DNA from: Quercus robur
Taxonomy: Eukaryota; Streptophyta; Magnoliopsida; Fagales; Fagaceae
NCBI RefSeq assembly: GCF_932294415.1
Contig: NC_065542.1
Location: forward strand, 54,184,406-54,248,405
Length of the DNA: 64,000 nt
Direction of reading: 5' to 3'
Shown piece after piece: positions 20,108-31,480 of this stretch. The notes beneath the pieces were generated by a model. That model searched no databases. It saw nothing but the letters and a program-made list of their open reading frames with translations, and was not told where the DNA came from. A program made the position numbers and the translations under genes. Numbering within the stretch: position 1 is the first letter of the stretch; every line of letters starts with the position of its first letter.

Positions 20108-21370
20108 CAGGATGCTTGAAACTTTCCGCCCTACCAAAGAACGTGTGGAAAATGAAGTGTTTGAAGAAACTTGATTTGAGCGGACCTGGCATTAGACGAG
20201 TTTCCCAAAATAAACTTAATTTGGGTGGGATGTTTCGACTTCAAAGAATAGGGCTTAATTGTATTGGCTTCTTATTCTCGTTAAAATATTTAACATTAAG
20301 TGGAAACAGTCTTGTCACCCTGCCTGCAAGCATCAGTCAACTTTCGAAACTCGAAGCTCTTGATTTGTCCAACTGCTTTAAGCTTCAATCATTGCCAGAG
20401 CTTCCATCAACTGTGAGATATATAAATGCTGAAGGATGTTATTCCCTCAAAACATTACTAGGACTGCCAAACCCATAACCAGGACCGTTTGTAAGACAAC
20501 AACCTTGGTCCAAGAGGCATTATTATAATGAGAGCAACGGTGGAGTGGCATTTAAAATATTGAACCGTTACCTACAAGTAATCTCCTCTCTCTCTCTCGT
20601 GAATTGTTGACATCTTTCCCCGTTCATTATAAAAATGTTTTTTTTTTTTGGTATAGGGACTCCTTCATTCAAAAACTGGATATGAAACTCCTACCGAAGA
20701 GAAAAGGGAAGGATCAAGAACTGAATTTCAAATAATTATTCCTGCATTTGAAATTCCTCGGTGGTTAACTCATCAACGTGTGGGAAACTCAGTAAGTATA
20801 GACCTGCCTCCAAATTGGTGTAATAGTAGGTGGATGGGATTGGCTCTCTGTGCTAAGTTGGAAGGATATGACTTTCTTTTTGAATTAAATTCCAACAAAA
20901 CATTTGGTTTTAGAGCTCGTGTGATAGCCTTTGGTGATTCACTTCACGGTCAACTCAAATCTGAAAATTTCTTTGAAGTGTCATTTGGCGCAGGTGACAT
21001 TTGGATATTGTATTTGTCTCGTGATGATTGGTTTGCTACTTTTCCGAATGGTGAATACAATCAGATTAAGGTTGTATTTGAGAGCTGTGGCTCAACGGAG
21101 AAAGTGCACAAATGTGGGGTCAGTTTGGTATACGAGCAGAGTGTGGAAGGGTTCTACCAAACAAGTACACAACGCAGCAGAAACAGCATTATTGCTTATG
21201 AGGGTTGGGATGGTGTCCTTCATGATGAAATGAAGCTTAGTGAGTTCCAGAGTTTTAAGAAAGAGCTTGAGAAATTTAGGGAAATTAATAGATTCGTCTC
21301 TTCATTCAGTGTTAATGACGATTATAACGATCCAGGACCTAGTGCATCTAGGAGCTTGCTGTCGGACTAA
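20108..21370 (+). pseudogene. Partial second copy of the TNL 3' end (LRR and C-JID)
   Basis: This is nearly identical by eye to 15415-16700 of the first copy. The LRR part (20108-20573) starts abruptly inside a repeat, next to the truncated Copia. It carries an in-frame TAA at 20476-20478 after TLLGLPNP where the first copy stays open. The intron is conserved, and the C-JID exon starts at 20657 after GGTATAG and reads FEIPRWLTHQRVGNSVSIDL. It ends early at TAA 21368-21370. Compared with the first copy about 430 bp (16700-17117) are missing, then the flanks match again. There is no NB-ARC, so this cannot be a complete gene. Confidence 0.88.
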
Positions 21371-21495
21371 ATTGAAAGATTCATCTTTTTATTCACGTGG
21401 TAACGACTATCTCAAACATCCTTGTTACAATTCTAGATGCTATTTTATTTTCTTTTCTTTTAAGCTACACTGTTGGTTTTGTTATTCATTACGCT

Positions 21496-22750
21496 CTCAT
21501 GGTTAATAATTCAATCTATCATTCATATTTAGAGAGTCTTGAGAGAAAGGAAGAGTGAAAATAAGAGCTTCTCTGAGATTCATCCAGGCTTCCGCCAATC
21601 AATCTAATACTCAAATCTCCAAATTCTATGGCAGATTATTTGAATTCCAATCCCCACTACACCTCAGTAATCATGATGGCCCTGGGAGCTCTCTTGTCAC
21701 TCAGCCACTGACTTGTAGTGATAACTATTCCTCTTGGGCAAGATCTATGATCGTTGCACTTACAGCAACGAACAAAATTGGTTTCGTTAATGGCGAGATC
21801 ACCATGATATAAACTACTGCTCCTTTGTTCAATGCTTGGATTTGTTGTAACACGACAGTACTGTCCTGTCTCATTAATTCAATCCAGAAGAGCATAGCTT
21901 ACAGTGTGATGTATACCGAGACTGCTGCCAGACAAATCTGGTTGGATTTGAAGCACAGGTAATCTCAAGGAAATTCCCTGAGAATATATGAATTACACAA
22001 AGGAATTTCTCACATTTCTCAAAACAACCTTTCAATCAGTGACTATTTTGCTAATTTCAAATCAACTTGGGATGAATTGGTTAGCTAGGATCCAATGCCT
22101 GAATGTTCTTGTGAAGCAATGAAAAACGAGATTATGTGATGAGGAATCTCATGGGCTTGAATGAGAATTATGGTATAGTAGCTAAACCCTCATGAGTGAG
22201 TCAGTATCATCTATCAGCAAGGTGTACTCTCTTTTTTCTCTATTCAAACTGCAACCCCAATCCTGGAGGAAGATACAATAACAAGAAAAAAGGTCAATTT
22301 GTAGTCATTGTGGATAAATGCTACAAACTTCATGGATATCCACCGGGTTAAAAGTCCAGATTTAAGTCCTCAATGAACCAGGTTTCTAGATCCAATGGAA
22401 ATGGTGGACCTCCAGTGCAGGCTAACACCAATTCCACCAATTGTCCATCTGTTGAAAATCTGGATTTCAATGTCCAATAACCCAAGAACAATGCCACCAT
22501 CTATTGGACTTCGCAGTGCTCAGTAATATGGGGAATCCAGGATTGAAGCTCCTCATCAAGCAGCCAATATCATGATCTCTCGATCTCATCTTCAATCTGC
22601 ACCTCAAAGTTCCCTTATGCATAATTTCTCAGGTACTCCTCTTCTATATCGTCCAAATCAAAATCCTAATGTTGACCTGAGTCATTCAGTTTTTCTTCTC
22701 AAATAGTATAAAGAACAGCCTTTTATTGCAGTTCTTGGATTATTGACACT
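21496..22750 (+). pseudogene. Degenerate Copia gag
   Basis: Broken plus-strand frames from about 21640 read LHLSNHDGPGSSLVTQPLTC and NYSSWARSMIVALTATNKIG, the conserved start of a Copia Gag. Near 21930-22080 come ETAARQIWLDLK and NLSISDYFANFKSTWDELV, and near 22310 CYKLHGYPPG from a zinc knuckle. Frames are interrupted by several stops. It is the opposite orientation to the Copia at 17.3-20.1 kb, so it is a different element or an inverted piece. Confidence 0.75.
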
Positions 22751-23906
22751 GTGCAACATATCATATGGTTATAGACACCTCATTTTGCATATTATCATCA
22801 CATCACATCACAGGGATAAAACTGAACTTCTGATCATTTGATTTCCAATTGCATTACATAAACTAAATCTTGAAGTCATAATGATCAAAACGACAATTCA
22901 TGAGCTTTAATAGGAGACCACCGGATTGAAAGATATCAAGAAAACATGTTTAAAAGTTAATGTGTACTTGCTTGAATTAAGTTCCAATCACACATGATTG
23001 TGAACTCTTAATTTTAATTAGTCTATTTTAGTCCAAATTAAGTTTAATTAATAAGATATCATAATACTATTGGTTGTAGATTTAATTTATTGTGGAGTTG
23101 CATGCACCTTATTCAATCGAAGAGAAAAAACATTAATTAATTCCTAAAATTTGGTTAAAATTGATTAAATTAAATTTTTAAAATGTTTATTAAATTATTT
23201 TAGAGTTGATTTGCTAAAATTGAGGTCTAAGGAATTCTAAGAAAATGTGAAAATTCGGAGTAATTTGTAAGTATAGCGGTATGTCTAAAGTGTTAAATAT
23301 GATATTTGAGCCCATATGATATTTATATAAATTATTTGAAGAGTAAAATGTTTTACATTTTGTAAATATATACATGAAAATTGAGGAAAATTCAAATGTG
23401 AGTAATTTGGATTATCATTATCGAAAATGTGCGGCTATTATGAATTTATGATATAAAAAATTAATAAATTTTGAAATTATTAAACACAACTTTAAATTAA
23501 TAATTTCATATTTAGTTATTTCTTGAAGCATTATTTGGATTAAAATATGGGTAAATCAAATAATTCATTGCGTAAATCAAAACACATGAATCCACTACCT
23601 AAAAACCCTTCCACAAAGAGTACAAATGGAGACGGGTTTTCTTCTCTTTCTCGTATTCAAAATTTCAAATACATTCACATACCCACGTCCCTCCATTACC
23701 CACGCGGGCATATTACCCCTACTTATAGTTTTTTGTTATAGATTGTTCTTTGTAGGGAATCAAGGGAGTCAATTGGTTATAGATTGGACCATCTAGCTCA
23801 TTGTGGACCCACTTTTTCGTTGGCCTGGTCCAATATTTTGAATATATATAGTGCTCTCAACGCTAAAGATATAATTTTGTAAGACTTCATGTTGTGAATG
23901 TAAATT
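22751..23906. other. AT-rich intergenic stretch, no gene seen
   Basis: No recognisable coding or structural signal was found. A short open frame at 23547-23741 has no protein-like character. Confidence 0.5.
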
Positions 23907-24430
23907 GTGGGAGGACAGAGTTCGGCCCATACCAAACTTAGGCCAAGGATCACTAATCCCAAGCCCATCCCATAAGCAAGAGGCCCAAGTTGATTTACAT
24001 GTAAGCCATTGCATTCTTTATATTATTCGAACAAACCTCATTTGTTCCCCGAGGAAGAGAAGTAATGCCTTAGGGGAGTCCACCAGCCAAGCATGAGATT
24101 CAGCGCCAGGCTCAAGTTACTACAAAATCATTTCAACAACAAAACAACAGATCTCACTCCCTGATACAAGATTAGACATGTTAAAACAATAGCCTAAACC
24201 CAAAGGGCCACCAAGGCACCATGGTTGGAAGGAGCCACATACCAGCAGAATATTCTCTCATCATTACGAGTCCACCAACATAAAGGTATAAAAAAGAAGG
24301 AAGGGGCCAATGAACAGGGGTTGAAACATTTTCAAGGGAGAAAAACACGAGAGAAAGAGAGAGAAACATCAACTAATATTTAGAGAAGATGACCTAGCTT
24401 GGGTGGCCTAATGGATACCTCGGCTATCTA
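23907..24430 (+). repeat. Possible degenerate LTR fragment
   Basis: It starts TGTGGGAGGACAGAG and has GGCCCAAG-rich words like the LTRs at 25276 and 25929. It contains a TATA-like GGTATAAAAAAG near 24285 followed by a purine-rich leader. No target-site duplicate or clear right end was found, so this is a tentative call. Confidence 0.35.
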
Positions 24431-24474
24431 AAATCCTCCTCAAGTAGTCAAACTTTTAGCAACAATCCACCTTA

Positions 24475-24690
24475 CAACCATTTATCACCCCCCAATTAAT
24501 TTGTATGTAGCCCACAACCATTTATCACCACCATACCCTTAAGTAACATACAAATTAGTTGGGGGTCCAAATCCAACTAATCCATAACTATTGTGGGCTG
24601 CAATATCACATAAACTATCCAGGTTAACAATCATATTAATTCTTTATTTTCTTTATGTGATAGTGCAGCCCACAATAGTTTTATGGTCCA
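24475..24690. repeat. Two adjacent short foldback repeats
   Basis: The first pairs CCCCAATTAATTTGTATGT near 24488 with ACATACAAATTAGTTGGGG near 24548-24566. The second pairs CTATTGTGGGCTGCAATATC near 24589 with its reverse complement, GCAGCCCACAATAG, near 24665-24680; the arms are about 28 bases with one mismatch. They look like MITE remnants. Confidence 0.55.
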
Positions 24691-24699
24691 TTACACCTC

Positions 24700-25275
24700 C
24701 ATACGGATATTTGCTCACATTAATCCTCAAATACGTATACTCAGGGCCTCACCCAAGGCTGTCTAAATTTGACCAGCCGGTCTATTACTTACTATATATG
24801 TTTAAAGTGAACTCCGAAAATGTTAAAAATTACAACGCTAAAGCTAAAGGGGTCTTAATTAAATTTTGGCTTTCTTGTGATAAAGCAACATAATATATAG
24901 ATTCTAAAACATAAGAACCGTAACAAAAATGCTTTTGTATGCACCTATGGCAGGGACGGACTCAGGAGCTCAATATAAAGGGGCCAAGTATAAACAAATT
25001 TTTTTTTTTTTTTTTATGAATATTTGAAATGACATTCATTTAGTATTAAACTATTAACAAAATACCAACAACAAAAAAGATAACTTTTTAAATACATTAC
25101 AACCCAATTTTCTAAAAGAATCTGGGAGAGCCAGGCGCGCCCATTTGCTCTATGAAAAGCTCCCTACCATGTATACTACTACGAAAAATTTCAAGAGGTC
25201 GGGATTATGAGTAAGAGTTATGTATCCTCTGCTGTTCAACTTTTCCGCTAATGTTCAATATTGGGTTAATGATAT
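24700..25275. other. Duplicated intergenic block and hAT-like fragment
   Basis: Positions about 24700-24950 match 32885-33155 in wording (for example ATGTTTAAAGTGAACTCC and the CTAAAGG block), marking the left part of a segmental duplication. From about 24955, CAGGGACGGACTCAGGAGCT resembles the left end of the hAT-like family at 18794 and 29667, but no right end was seen. Confidence 0.5.
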
Positions 25276-25873
25276 TGTACGGCACCGAGTTTCCAAAGCC
25301 CATACTGGCCTTGGGCCCAGACCCATCTAGGCCCCAGGCCCAAGCCCATACCGGCCTTGGGCGCAGGCCCAGCAGAAAGTTCCAGTTACCTTATGCCCTT
25401 CTTGAAACTGCCTTAGAGTAAAAACAAATTTTGGGTATTAAGTTCCCGGGGTTGACCGGTTAATCTTTCCCGGTAGAGCGCATGAGTCATATCCGGGAAG
25501 GTCATGGTATGCACGGGAACGTGAGTTGCCGAACATAATCGGTGAAAATGGAACCAAGTTCCAAGATCATAAATACTGCACCGCCCTTTCACCTAAACAA
25601 CCACTTTAACCAGATAATACTGGACCTTCAGTAGCACTAACGGTGATTGTAATCATGATCTCCCCACTAACCTTGGCTATAAATAGGAGAAAGTTGGGAG
25701 AAGAAGGGGTTCAGAAAAATTGAGGGAAAACAGTCAAGGAGAGGGTACTAACTGGGTGTTACTTTGAGTCTCTCTGCCGAGAACGACCCATTGTAGGAAA
25801 TACTTAAGCCCACTACAAATAAATTGTGAGCCCAAGTGACCTAAGGTCCAGAAGTCTTGCACTTGGTTCTTAC

Positions 25874-25874
<1 letters not shown>
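25276..25874 (+). repeat. Solo LTR, 599 bp
   Basis: It begins TGTACGGCACC and ends GTTCTTACA and is flanked by the exact five-base duplicate GATAT (25271-25275 and 25875-25879). A TATA box GGCTATAAATAGGAG lies near 25675, as expected for a U3 promoter in plus orientation. There is no internal region or second LTR, so it is a solo LTR left by recombination. The GGCCCAAG-rich sequence suggests a Gypsy-type LTR, not proven. Confidence 0.8.

Positions 25875-25875
<1 letters not shown>

Positions 25876-25913
<38 letters not shown>
25876..25913. repeat. (TA)n microsatellite
   Basis: A pure TA run directly right of the solo LTR; it overlaps the GATAT duplicate. Confidence 0.9.
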
Positions 25914-25916
<3 letters not shown>

Positions 25917-25928
25917 TTAAATGCTATG

Positions 25929-26714
25929 TGTGAGGGTAAATTTCCCTAGTCAAACGATGGGTCTTGGGCCCTATACAGAGTCCAACCACAACCAAAGGGA
26001 GAAATGGGCTGCCAAAGCAAATGCTAGCCCAACCCTAATAAGCCCAAACTTATTCAAAAGAGACGTCCGAGGAGGAATGTCTCCTCGGATGCGCCAAATA
26101 CAAGCCCAACGTGCACCCTATCCATAATAAGGAGTCATTCCAAACAAATATTGGTAATAAGGATAAGTCCCAAAAAGCAGGAAGGAGGAAGAAAAGATAA
26201 GACGTCCAGGGGGCAACCACAACTGCCGCATTAAATGTAAGGAAGCTACTTTCCCAGCCGCATTAATGTGGAGAAGACAGGCGAACAGTGTTACATTGGC
26301 CAATGCAACTCACAGAAAGATAAGGTGGATATCTGATGGGACAAGCACTCAAGTGAAGGTCCAGATGGTTAACAAGTGTAAGGTTCTTATCAAACTAAGG
26401 AGGCTATATAAGAGAAGGAAATCCCCATGAAAGGGGGAGGGGAGAAATTTAGAGGAAAAAAAGGAGAGAAAGAGATTAAAGAATTCTGTAGTCTTTAATC
26501 CAAGCAAGAGGTGCACTTGTACGTCTCCTCGGACTGGTATCCTGTGGACATAAATGAAATCCTACGTTCAGGTTGTTGCATGGCATACAACAAATTAATG
26601 TTCACTTCGTCCAGCCCTAGTTTTGTAACCCGCTCTCTACAAATTCATTGTCTAGGGTCTTTTGGGCCAGAACCACTTACTTGCTGGGCCTAGGCCCCAA
26701 AAACCGCCCCTACA
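25929..26714 (+). repeat. Solo LTR, 786 bp
   Basis: It begins TGTGAGGGTAAATTTCC and ends CCGCCCCTACA, with the exact five-base duplicate CTATG at 25924-25928 and 26715-26719. A TATA box GGCTATATAAGAG lies near 26403, followed by a purine-rich leader. It inserted next to, or within the first bases of, the MITE that begins at 26719. Short open frames inside it are not genes. Confidence 0.85.
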
Positions 26715-26718
26715 CTAT

Positions 26719-26862
26719 GTCTACAATATTTTCACAACAAATTTTAAGTGGTAAATTGTTATTAGTTGTTATGAATGGGCAAAAAATAATTTAAATTATG
26801 GATTCAAATAAAAACCAATAACAACTTAACACATGTGATTTATTGTGAAAATGTAGAGGATG
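26719..26862. mobile_element. MITE, family member 3
   Basis: This matches the 12709-12862 copy in order: GTCTACAATATTTTCACAAC, TTTTAAGTGGTAAATTG, TTGTTATGAATGGGCAAAAAATAA, CAATAACAACTTAAC, and the right end TTGTGAAAATGTAGAGGATG. The right terminus is more diverged than the left. Confidence 0.7.
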
Positions 26863-27490
26863 TAGCACTTTTTTTTCATTTTAGAAAAGTTTTATAAAAA
26901 AAAGGCTAATATTAATGAATAATAAATAAATAAATAAAAACTAACAACTCAGTATATTGTTATCTCAAGTGCTTCAAGAGATCCATTGAAAAAAAACCAC
27001 CCACAATTTTAAAATTTTTACCCATTGAGAGACTTAGAAAATATTGTTGGGAATGAATAAAGAAAGATTAAAAAAATGAAGAAATAATGAAGAAAAAATA
27101 TTTAAATGAGGTAAAAAAAAGATAGAGAGTCTATTATAAAGTATATTTGAAAAAGTAAGTAGGTAAAGAAAAATGTAATTGTTCACTTTCCAAACAGTAT
27201 AAAAATTTGAAAAAGCTACTGAAAATGGTCTTATAGCACATTTCTCTACCTTCTCTCCAAATTTTGAGCAAAAGAGTGCTTGAAGAATAGTTGATCTCTA
27301 TTCTCATAAGGAGAACTACATAGCCATATGGCAAGTCCTGCCCAATTATCTATATCTAGCCAGCTAGTGGTGAAGATAGAATTTTAGTTCAAAGGAAGTA
27401 ATATTAAAATAAAAAGATTGAGCAAAAAATAATTCCAAAGTTTTCCATTAATATAAGTAAAATGAATTAATCAAGCCAAAAAGTTAATCA

Positions 27491-27529
<39 letters not shown>

Positions 27530-28201
27530 TTACACACACTGTTAATAACAGTATTCTCTATTTGGTTTTCAACATTTTGTGTACTAAAATACCCTCACAC
27601 AAGTTCTTAAATTCACTAGAATAGTCCTGTTTTTTAGTTAAATAATTTTAAATTAAAAAACACAAACAATTAAAAAAGTAATTTATTGTTCCTAAGTTTT
27701 AAGCTTTTTACTTTATATATTTTCTACATTCAGCCTAAAACTTAGGACACTCTCACTATCTTATTTTTAAACATTATTTCATGTTATCTTACCTCTTTTT
27801 TAAAAAAAATGGTAATTTATATAGCACTTTTAAACATTATAACACTAAACCAAAAAAACAAATAAATAAGTAAAAAAGCATTATTGCACACGCAAAGTGT
27901 GTGTAATGAATCTAGTTTATATGTGTGTGTAATTTTTTTTTTTTTTTGTATTTGATTTCAATTTATTTTTTGTGGTTTGTGTTATTAGAGTTGAAAATTA
28001 GTATAACTATTGTTATCCTTAAAATACTTTAACTCTAAGGTCACCATAAGTATATATTTCAAACAATTAAATTACATAAATCAAAATAATTAATATTTAG
28101 TCATTATTAGATATAGTTAAAAAGATTAACTTAAATATAAGTGCTATCATCAAGAGTGAACACTATAGGTTAAAATTCTCTCAAAAAAAATATAAGATAT
28201 T
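26863..28201. other. Intergenic with LINE scrap and microsatellite
   Basis: Near 27250-27370 the minus strand reads QLFFKHSFAQNL, a scrap of the zinc-binding region of a plant LINE. A TA run lies at about 27497-27525. Nothing else coding was seen. Confidence 0.45.
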
Positions 28202-28360
28202 GAGAAGTTCTGGTGCCACAAACTAGTGCACAATTTTGTTCACAACTTGCCCATGTGGCGAATTGTAGTTGGTGGAGGAGTAATGGTGGGTCACCTTTCC
28301 ACCAACCACAACTCGCCACATAGGTGAGTTGTGGGCAAAGTTGTGGCACCAGAATTTTTC
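28202..28360. mobile_element. Foldback Mutator-like MITE, 159 bp
   Basis: The arms GAGAAGTTCTGGTGCCACAA and, on the opposite strand, GAAAAATTCTGGTGCCACAA pair over roughly 65-70 bases. A perfect nine-base duplicate TAAGATATT lies at 28193-28201 and 28361-28369, the length typical of Mutator-like insertions. Confidence 0.8.
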
Positions 28361-28369
28361 TAAGATATT

Positions 28370-29666
28370 CATTACAAGTCATTGATTACAATAAATTATA
28401 AATTTCATATATATGATAATACCCTTGAAATTTTTAAAATGTTCTCTATATGCCTTGATTTCTAAAAAGACTGTACAATATTTTTAATTTTTAAATTAAC
28501 TTAAATTAAAGTATCAATGATTATTCTTTTACTTTAAATTTCATTTCCAACTATTCAGAGGATGGATATTGCCAAAAACAAACTATTAAAAAAGAAAGAA
28601 AAGAAAAACAACAAAAAATAAAATTTAATTTTTAGATTGGTAATAGGATGTTGTAATAATATATCATTTTATAATGCCAAGCTAGACCTGGCTAAGGAGC
28701 AAAATTGTAGACTATTTGAGAGAATTAGAAATATCTTTATATAAAAAAATTCCATATCTTAATTTCTATTTTTTTTTAAAAATAGATAACAATAAAGGTA
28801 GGGGAAGTTTTGGGTGGGGTAGTGGGGCAAGTTCAATATTCAAGTTGATAACGCTGAGTTTTTCTTTAGAAAAAAATAATAGTGATGACAAAAATATTAG
28901 TTGGTCTCTGCCCTAACTCAAAGATTTGTCTAACCAACCTGTATCAAAAGCTTGAATATAACTCGGGTCAGTTGAGCTATGATGAGGGCTGAGTTCACCA
29001 TGGACTTCAAGAACAACCAATATATAATAAAACATGAAAAGAAAAGAATGATATTGCTATGATTTTCTTTTCTTTTCTATTCTATTTATGAAAAGTGTGT
29101 GTAGCTGTGTATATATATTCAATTTCTTTTTCTCTATTTTTTTGGCAAAAATTCCAATTATACCTTTCAAGTTTAGTCAATTGTCATTTTGGTATTGAAA
29201 ATTTCATTTGTAATTTTAGTCCGGTACTAAAATTTCATTTGTATTAATCCTTTTGTTCATAACTAACTATTAAAAAAAAATTAATAGTGTAAAACTGTTT
29301 AAATTTCTTCTAAAAAAACAAAATTAAAATTTACACCTCTTAAATTTGGCCCATTGTCATTTTCATCTTATAAATTTTAATTTGTTGTTTGTCATTTTAA
29401 TCATGGAATTTTACATTTCGCCCACGGTAATTTTTTTAACGCAATTGAAGGAAAGGCTAATTGTGACATCATATGTGATCTTACAATACCAAAATAACAA
29501 AAATAAATGTTACAGGACCAAAATGTAATTTTCATTACTTTTTATTTTATATTTTCTAAATACTATATATTATATGGGTAGTATGCATATATAGTATCTT
29601 TATGCATGACACAGCAGCTAAACTTTTACAGCTCCACCTACTCAACCTCTCTACTTATGCTCTGAT
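28370..29666. other. AT-rich block, part of the segmental duplication
   Basis: Positions about 28850-29080 (TTGGTCTCTGCCCTAACTCA, then GTTCACCATGGACTTCAAG) correspond to about 33610-33720, so the block upstream of the peptide gene at 30805 is duplicated at 33.6 kb. No gene was found. Confidence 0.5.
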
Positions 29667-30479
29667 CAGGGGCGTAGCCAGGAAATTTTGTTTGGGGGGG
29701 CCAAGTTGCAACACTAATATATTTATCAAGACAACCACATACACACACATAAATACACATGCTTTTTTTATTATATACACACACTTTTTTATTTGATAAG
29801 TTATATATATACACACACCTAACAAAAAAAGAACTTAATATTTTCAATCAAAACTATATTTGATGACTATCTTTCATAAAATTAATAAAATTCATTTTCA
29901 CAATTTTCATAGTGAAATTCTTAAAAAGTTTCATTTTCTATAAAAATTATCAAATTTTATACTAATGTAAGTAAAATTATTCAATTGAATTAATGTAATT
30001 TTCAAAAACAAGAATGATCCAAAACTTGGAGGAACAAATTAGGCTCCAAATATATTTGAAACTATTTTGTTTTGACCCATTACGTGGCAACTAAAGAGAC
30101 ATTTCATGTGTAATTTTAGTGACAATAATTTTTTAATGAGTCAATGACTTTTTAATCGCCACATAACGGGTTGAAAAAAAGATAAATTTAAACATGTTTG
30201 GTGCCAAATTTTTTCAAATATTTAATAGATATAAAAACACGTTTTACAATAAAAAATAGAATTGCGAAAATAAAGTTATGTCTCTATAAAGACCAATTTT
30301 TTTTTTTTTTTAAAGTATCATTGGACTAATTCAAATACTTAGGGGGGCCAACTCTTATTTTTGTAGACTAAATTTTGAAAACATTAAAATAATTATATAT
30401 ATATATATATATTTAAAAAAAAAATTCAAAATTTTGGGGGGGCCATGGCCCCCCCACCCTTCAACATGGCTCCGCCCAT
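29667..30479. mobile_element. hAT-like non-autonomous element, about 813 bp
   Basis: The left end CAGGGGCGTAGCCAGGAAAT and the right end GGCTCCGCCCAT are inverted repeats of the same family as 18794-19496. The direct repeat ATGCTCTGAT lies at 29657-29666 and 30478-30487; an eight-base duplicate GCTCTGAT would fit hAT. The interior is AT-rich and non-coding. It sits upstream of the small gene at 30805. Confidence 0.8.
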
Positions 30480-30487
30480 GCTCTGAT

Positions 30488-30804
30488 GCATCAGATTGTT
30501 CTTTAAAATGAATTCCCAACCCGAGTCATTAACTTCATGGGGGCCTGATGCCATAAATAAATACACTAAATATTCTCATTTGTGACAATCAGAAGATTCA
30601 GAGCAAATACCCGAAATATTAAAGAAATTATGGCCCATGCAAAATTGATTTATCACCGATATTACCATGGGCCATCTTATTGATTATTCATTCCCAAAAA
30701 AAGTTACGCAAGTACCTAACATTTTCACAAGTTGCACTATAAATTTGGGTGACCGTGAAGCAATTCTTTCCATACTAAAAGCAAATACAAAAGATAAAAA
30801 TATA
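30488..30804 (+). promoter_or_regulatory. Promoter of the 30.8 kb secreted-peptide gene
   Basis: A TATA box TATAAA lies at 30738-30743, 67 bp before the ATG, in the context GTTGCACTATAAATTTGGGT. Upstream are a GGCCCATGCAAAATTGATTT block and a CCATGGGCCATC block; TGGGCC/GGCCCA is the site II type of element. The same order occurs at 34.9-35.1 kb, and partly at 33.5 and 54.2 kb. Confidence 0.7.
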
Positions 30805-30984
30805 ATGGAGAAAACTACTAAGGCAATGCTGGTTTTCACTCTATTTCTTATGGCATTCCTCAAGCTCATACAGATTTCAAAGAAATTGCAGAAGGCAAAG
30901 ACGTGTATGGGGACATTCCTAATGCTGCTCATATTGGAGCTGGCCGCATATCTCCATGACCAAATGGAGCTAGCATGTTTCTAA
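30805..30984 (+). CDS. Small secreted-protein gene, copy A (likely frameshifted)
   Basis: The start ATG is set by the match of leader and first codons to copy B: MEKTTKAMLVFTLFLMAFLK. The hydrophobic stretch after a charged start is a signal peptide. The frame then runs 59 codons in all to TAA but turns into basic, then Leu-rich sequence. Another frame from about 30862 reads AHTDFKEIAEGKDVYGDIPN and ends at TGA 30958-30960. It shares the AEGxDV motif with copy B, so the ancestral protein probably changed frame just after the signal peptide. I do not recognise the family. Probably a decaying member of a local gene family. Confidence 0.55.
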   Translation: MEKTTKAMLVFTLFLMAFLKLIQISKKLQKAKTCMGTFLMLLILELAAYLHDQMELACF

Positions 30985-31480
30985 GGTGCCTAATAGAATA
31001 AGGGTGTGGTTATATAATACTAAATAATAAATGAGTCTTGAATAGGCAGTGCCCCATTTGTAGTTGTTCAGGCATCTCCGTCTACTGAAATGTAATGAGA
31101 CATACTTATTGAAAAAAATGTTTCTTAGCTATATGCTACCTCTTCCACACGGACACACAATAAATTAGGACCCTGATGCAAGGGGTCATTCCAGTCACAA
31201 TGCAGCTCTATATATACTATTACACACATTTTTTGAACTAAAATTGTGAGTTGAAAACACAATTTTAAAAACTGAAATTATGCCTTCAACTCACAATTTC
31301 AAATCAAAAAAATAAGTGTGTAACAGTTTGTGTGTAATAAACACTACTCTTGACATATAGTCAAGGATAAAATCTAGACTATACCAGGATAGCAAGACAG
31401 TTAAACAAACCAACTCCAAACACAATTCTAATTCAACCGAGCTCAAAACTAATGATAGGAACAAACTAATAATAAGGGAT
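30985..31480 (+). other. 3' flank of copy A and short foldback repeat
   Basis: Positions about 31000-31215 correspond to the copy B 3' region at 50281-50520 (GGGTGTGGTTATATAATA, then ACTGAAATGTAATGA and the CTACCTCTTCCA block). Positions 31217-31325 form an imperfect inverted repeat (TTACACACATTTTTTGAAC against AAATAAGTGTGTAA), a MITE-like unit. Confidence 0.5.

Noticed and set aside
19515..22750. One Copia element spanning both sides of the second TNL copy
   Set aside because: The RT part is on the minus strand and the gag part is on the plus strand, with TNL sequence between, so they cannot be one simple element.
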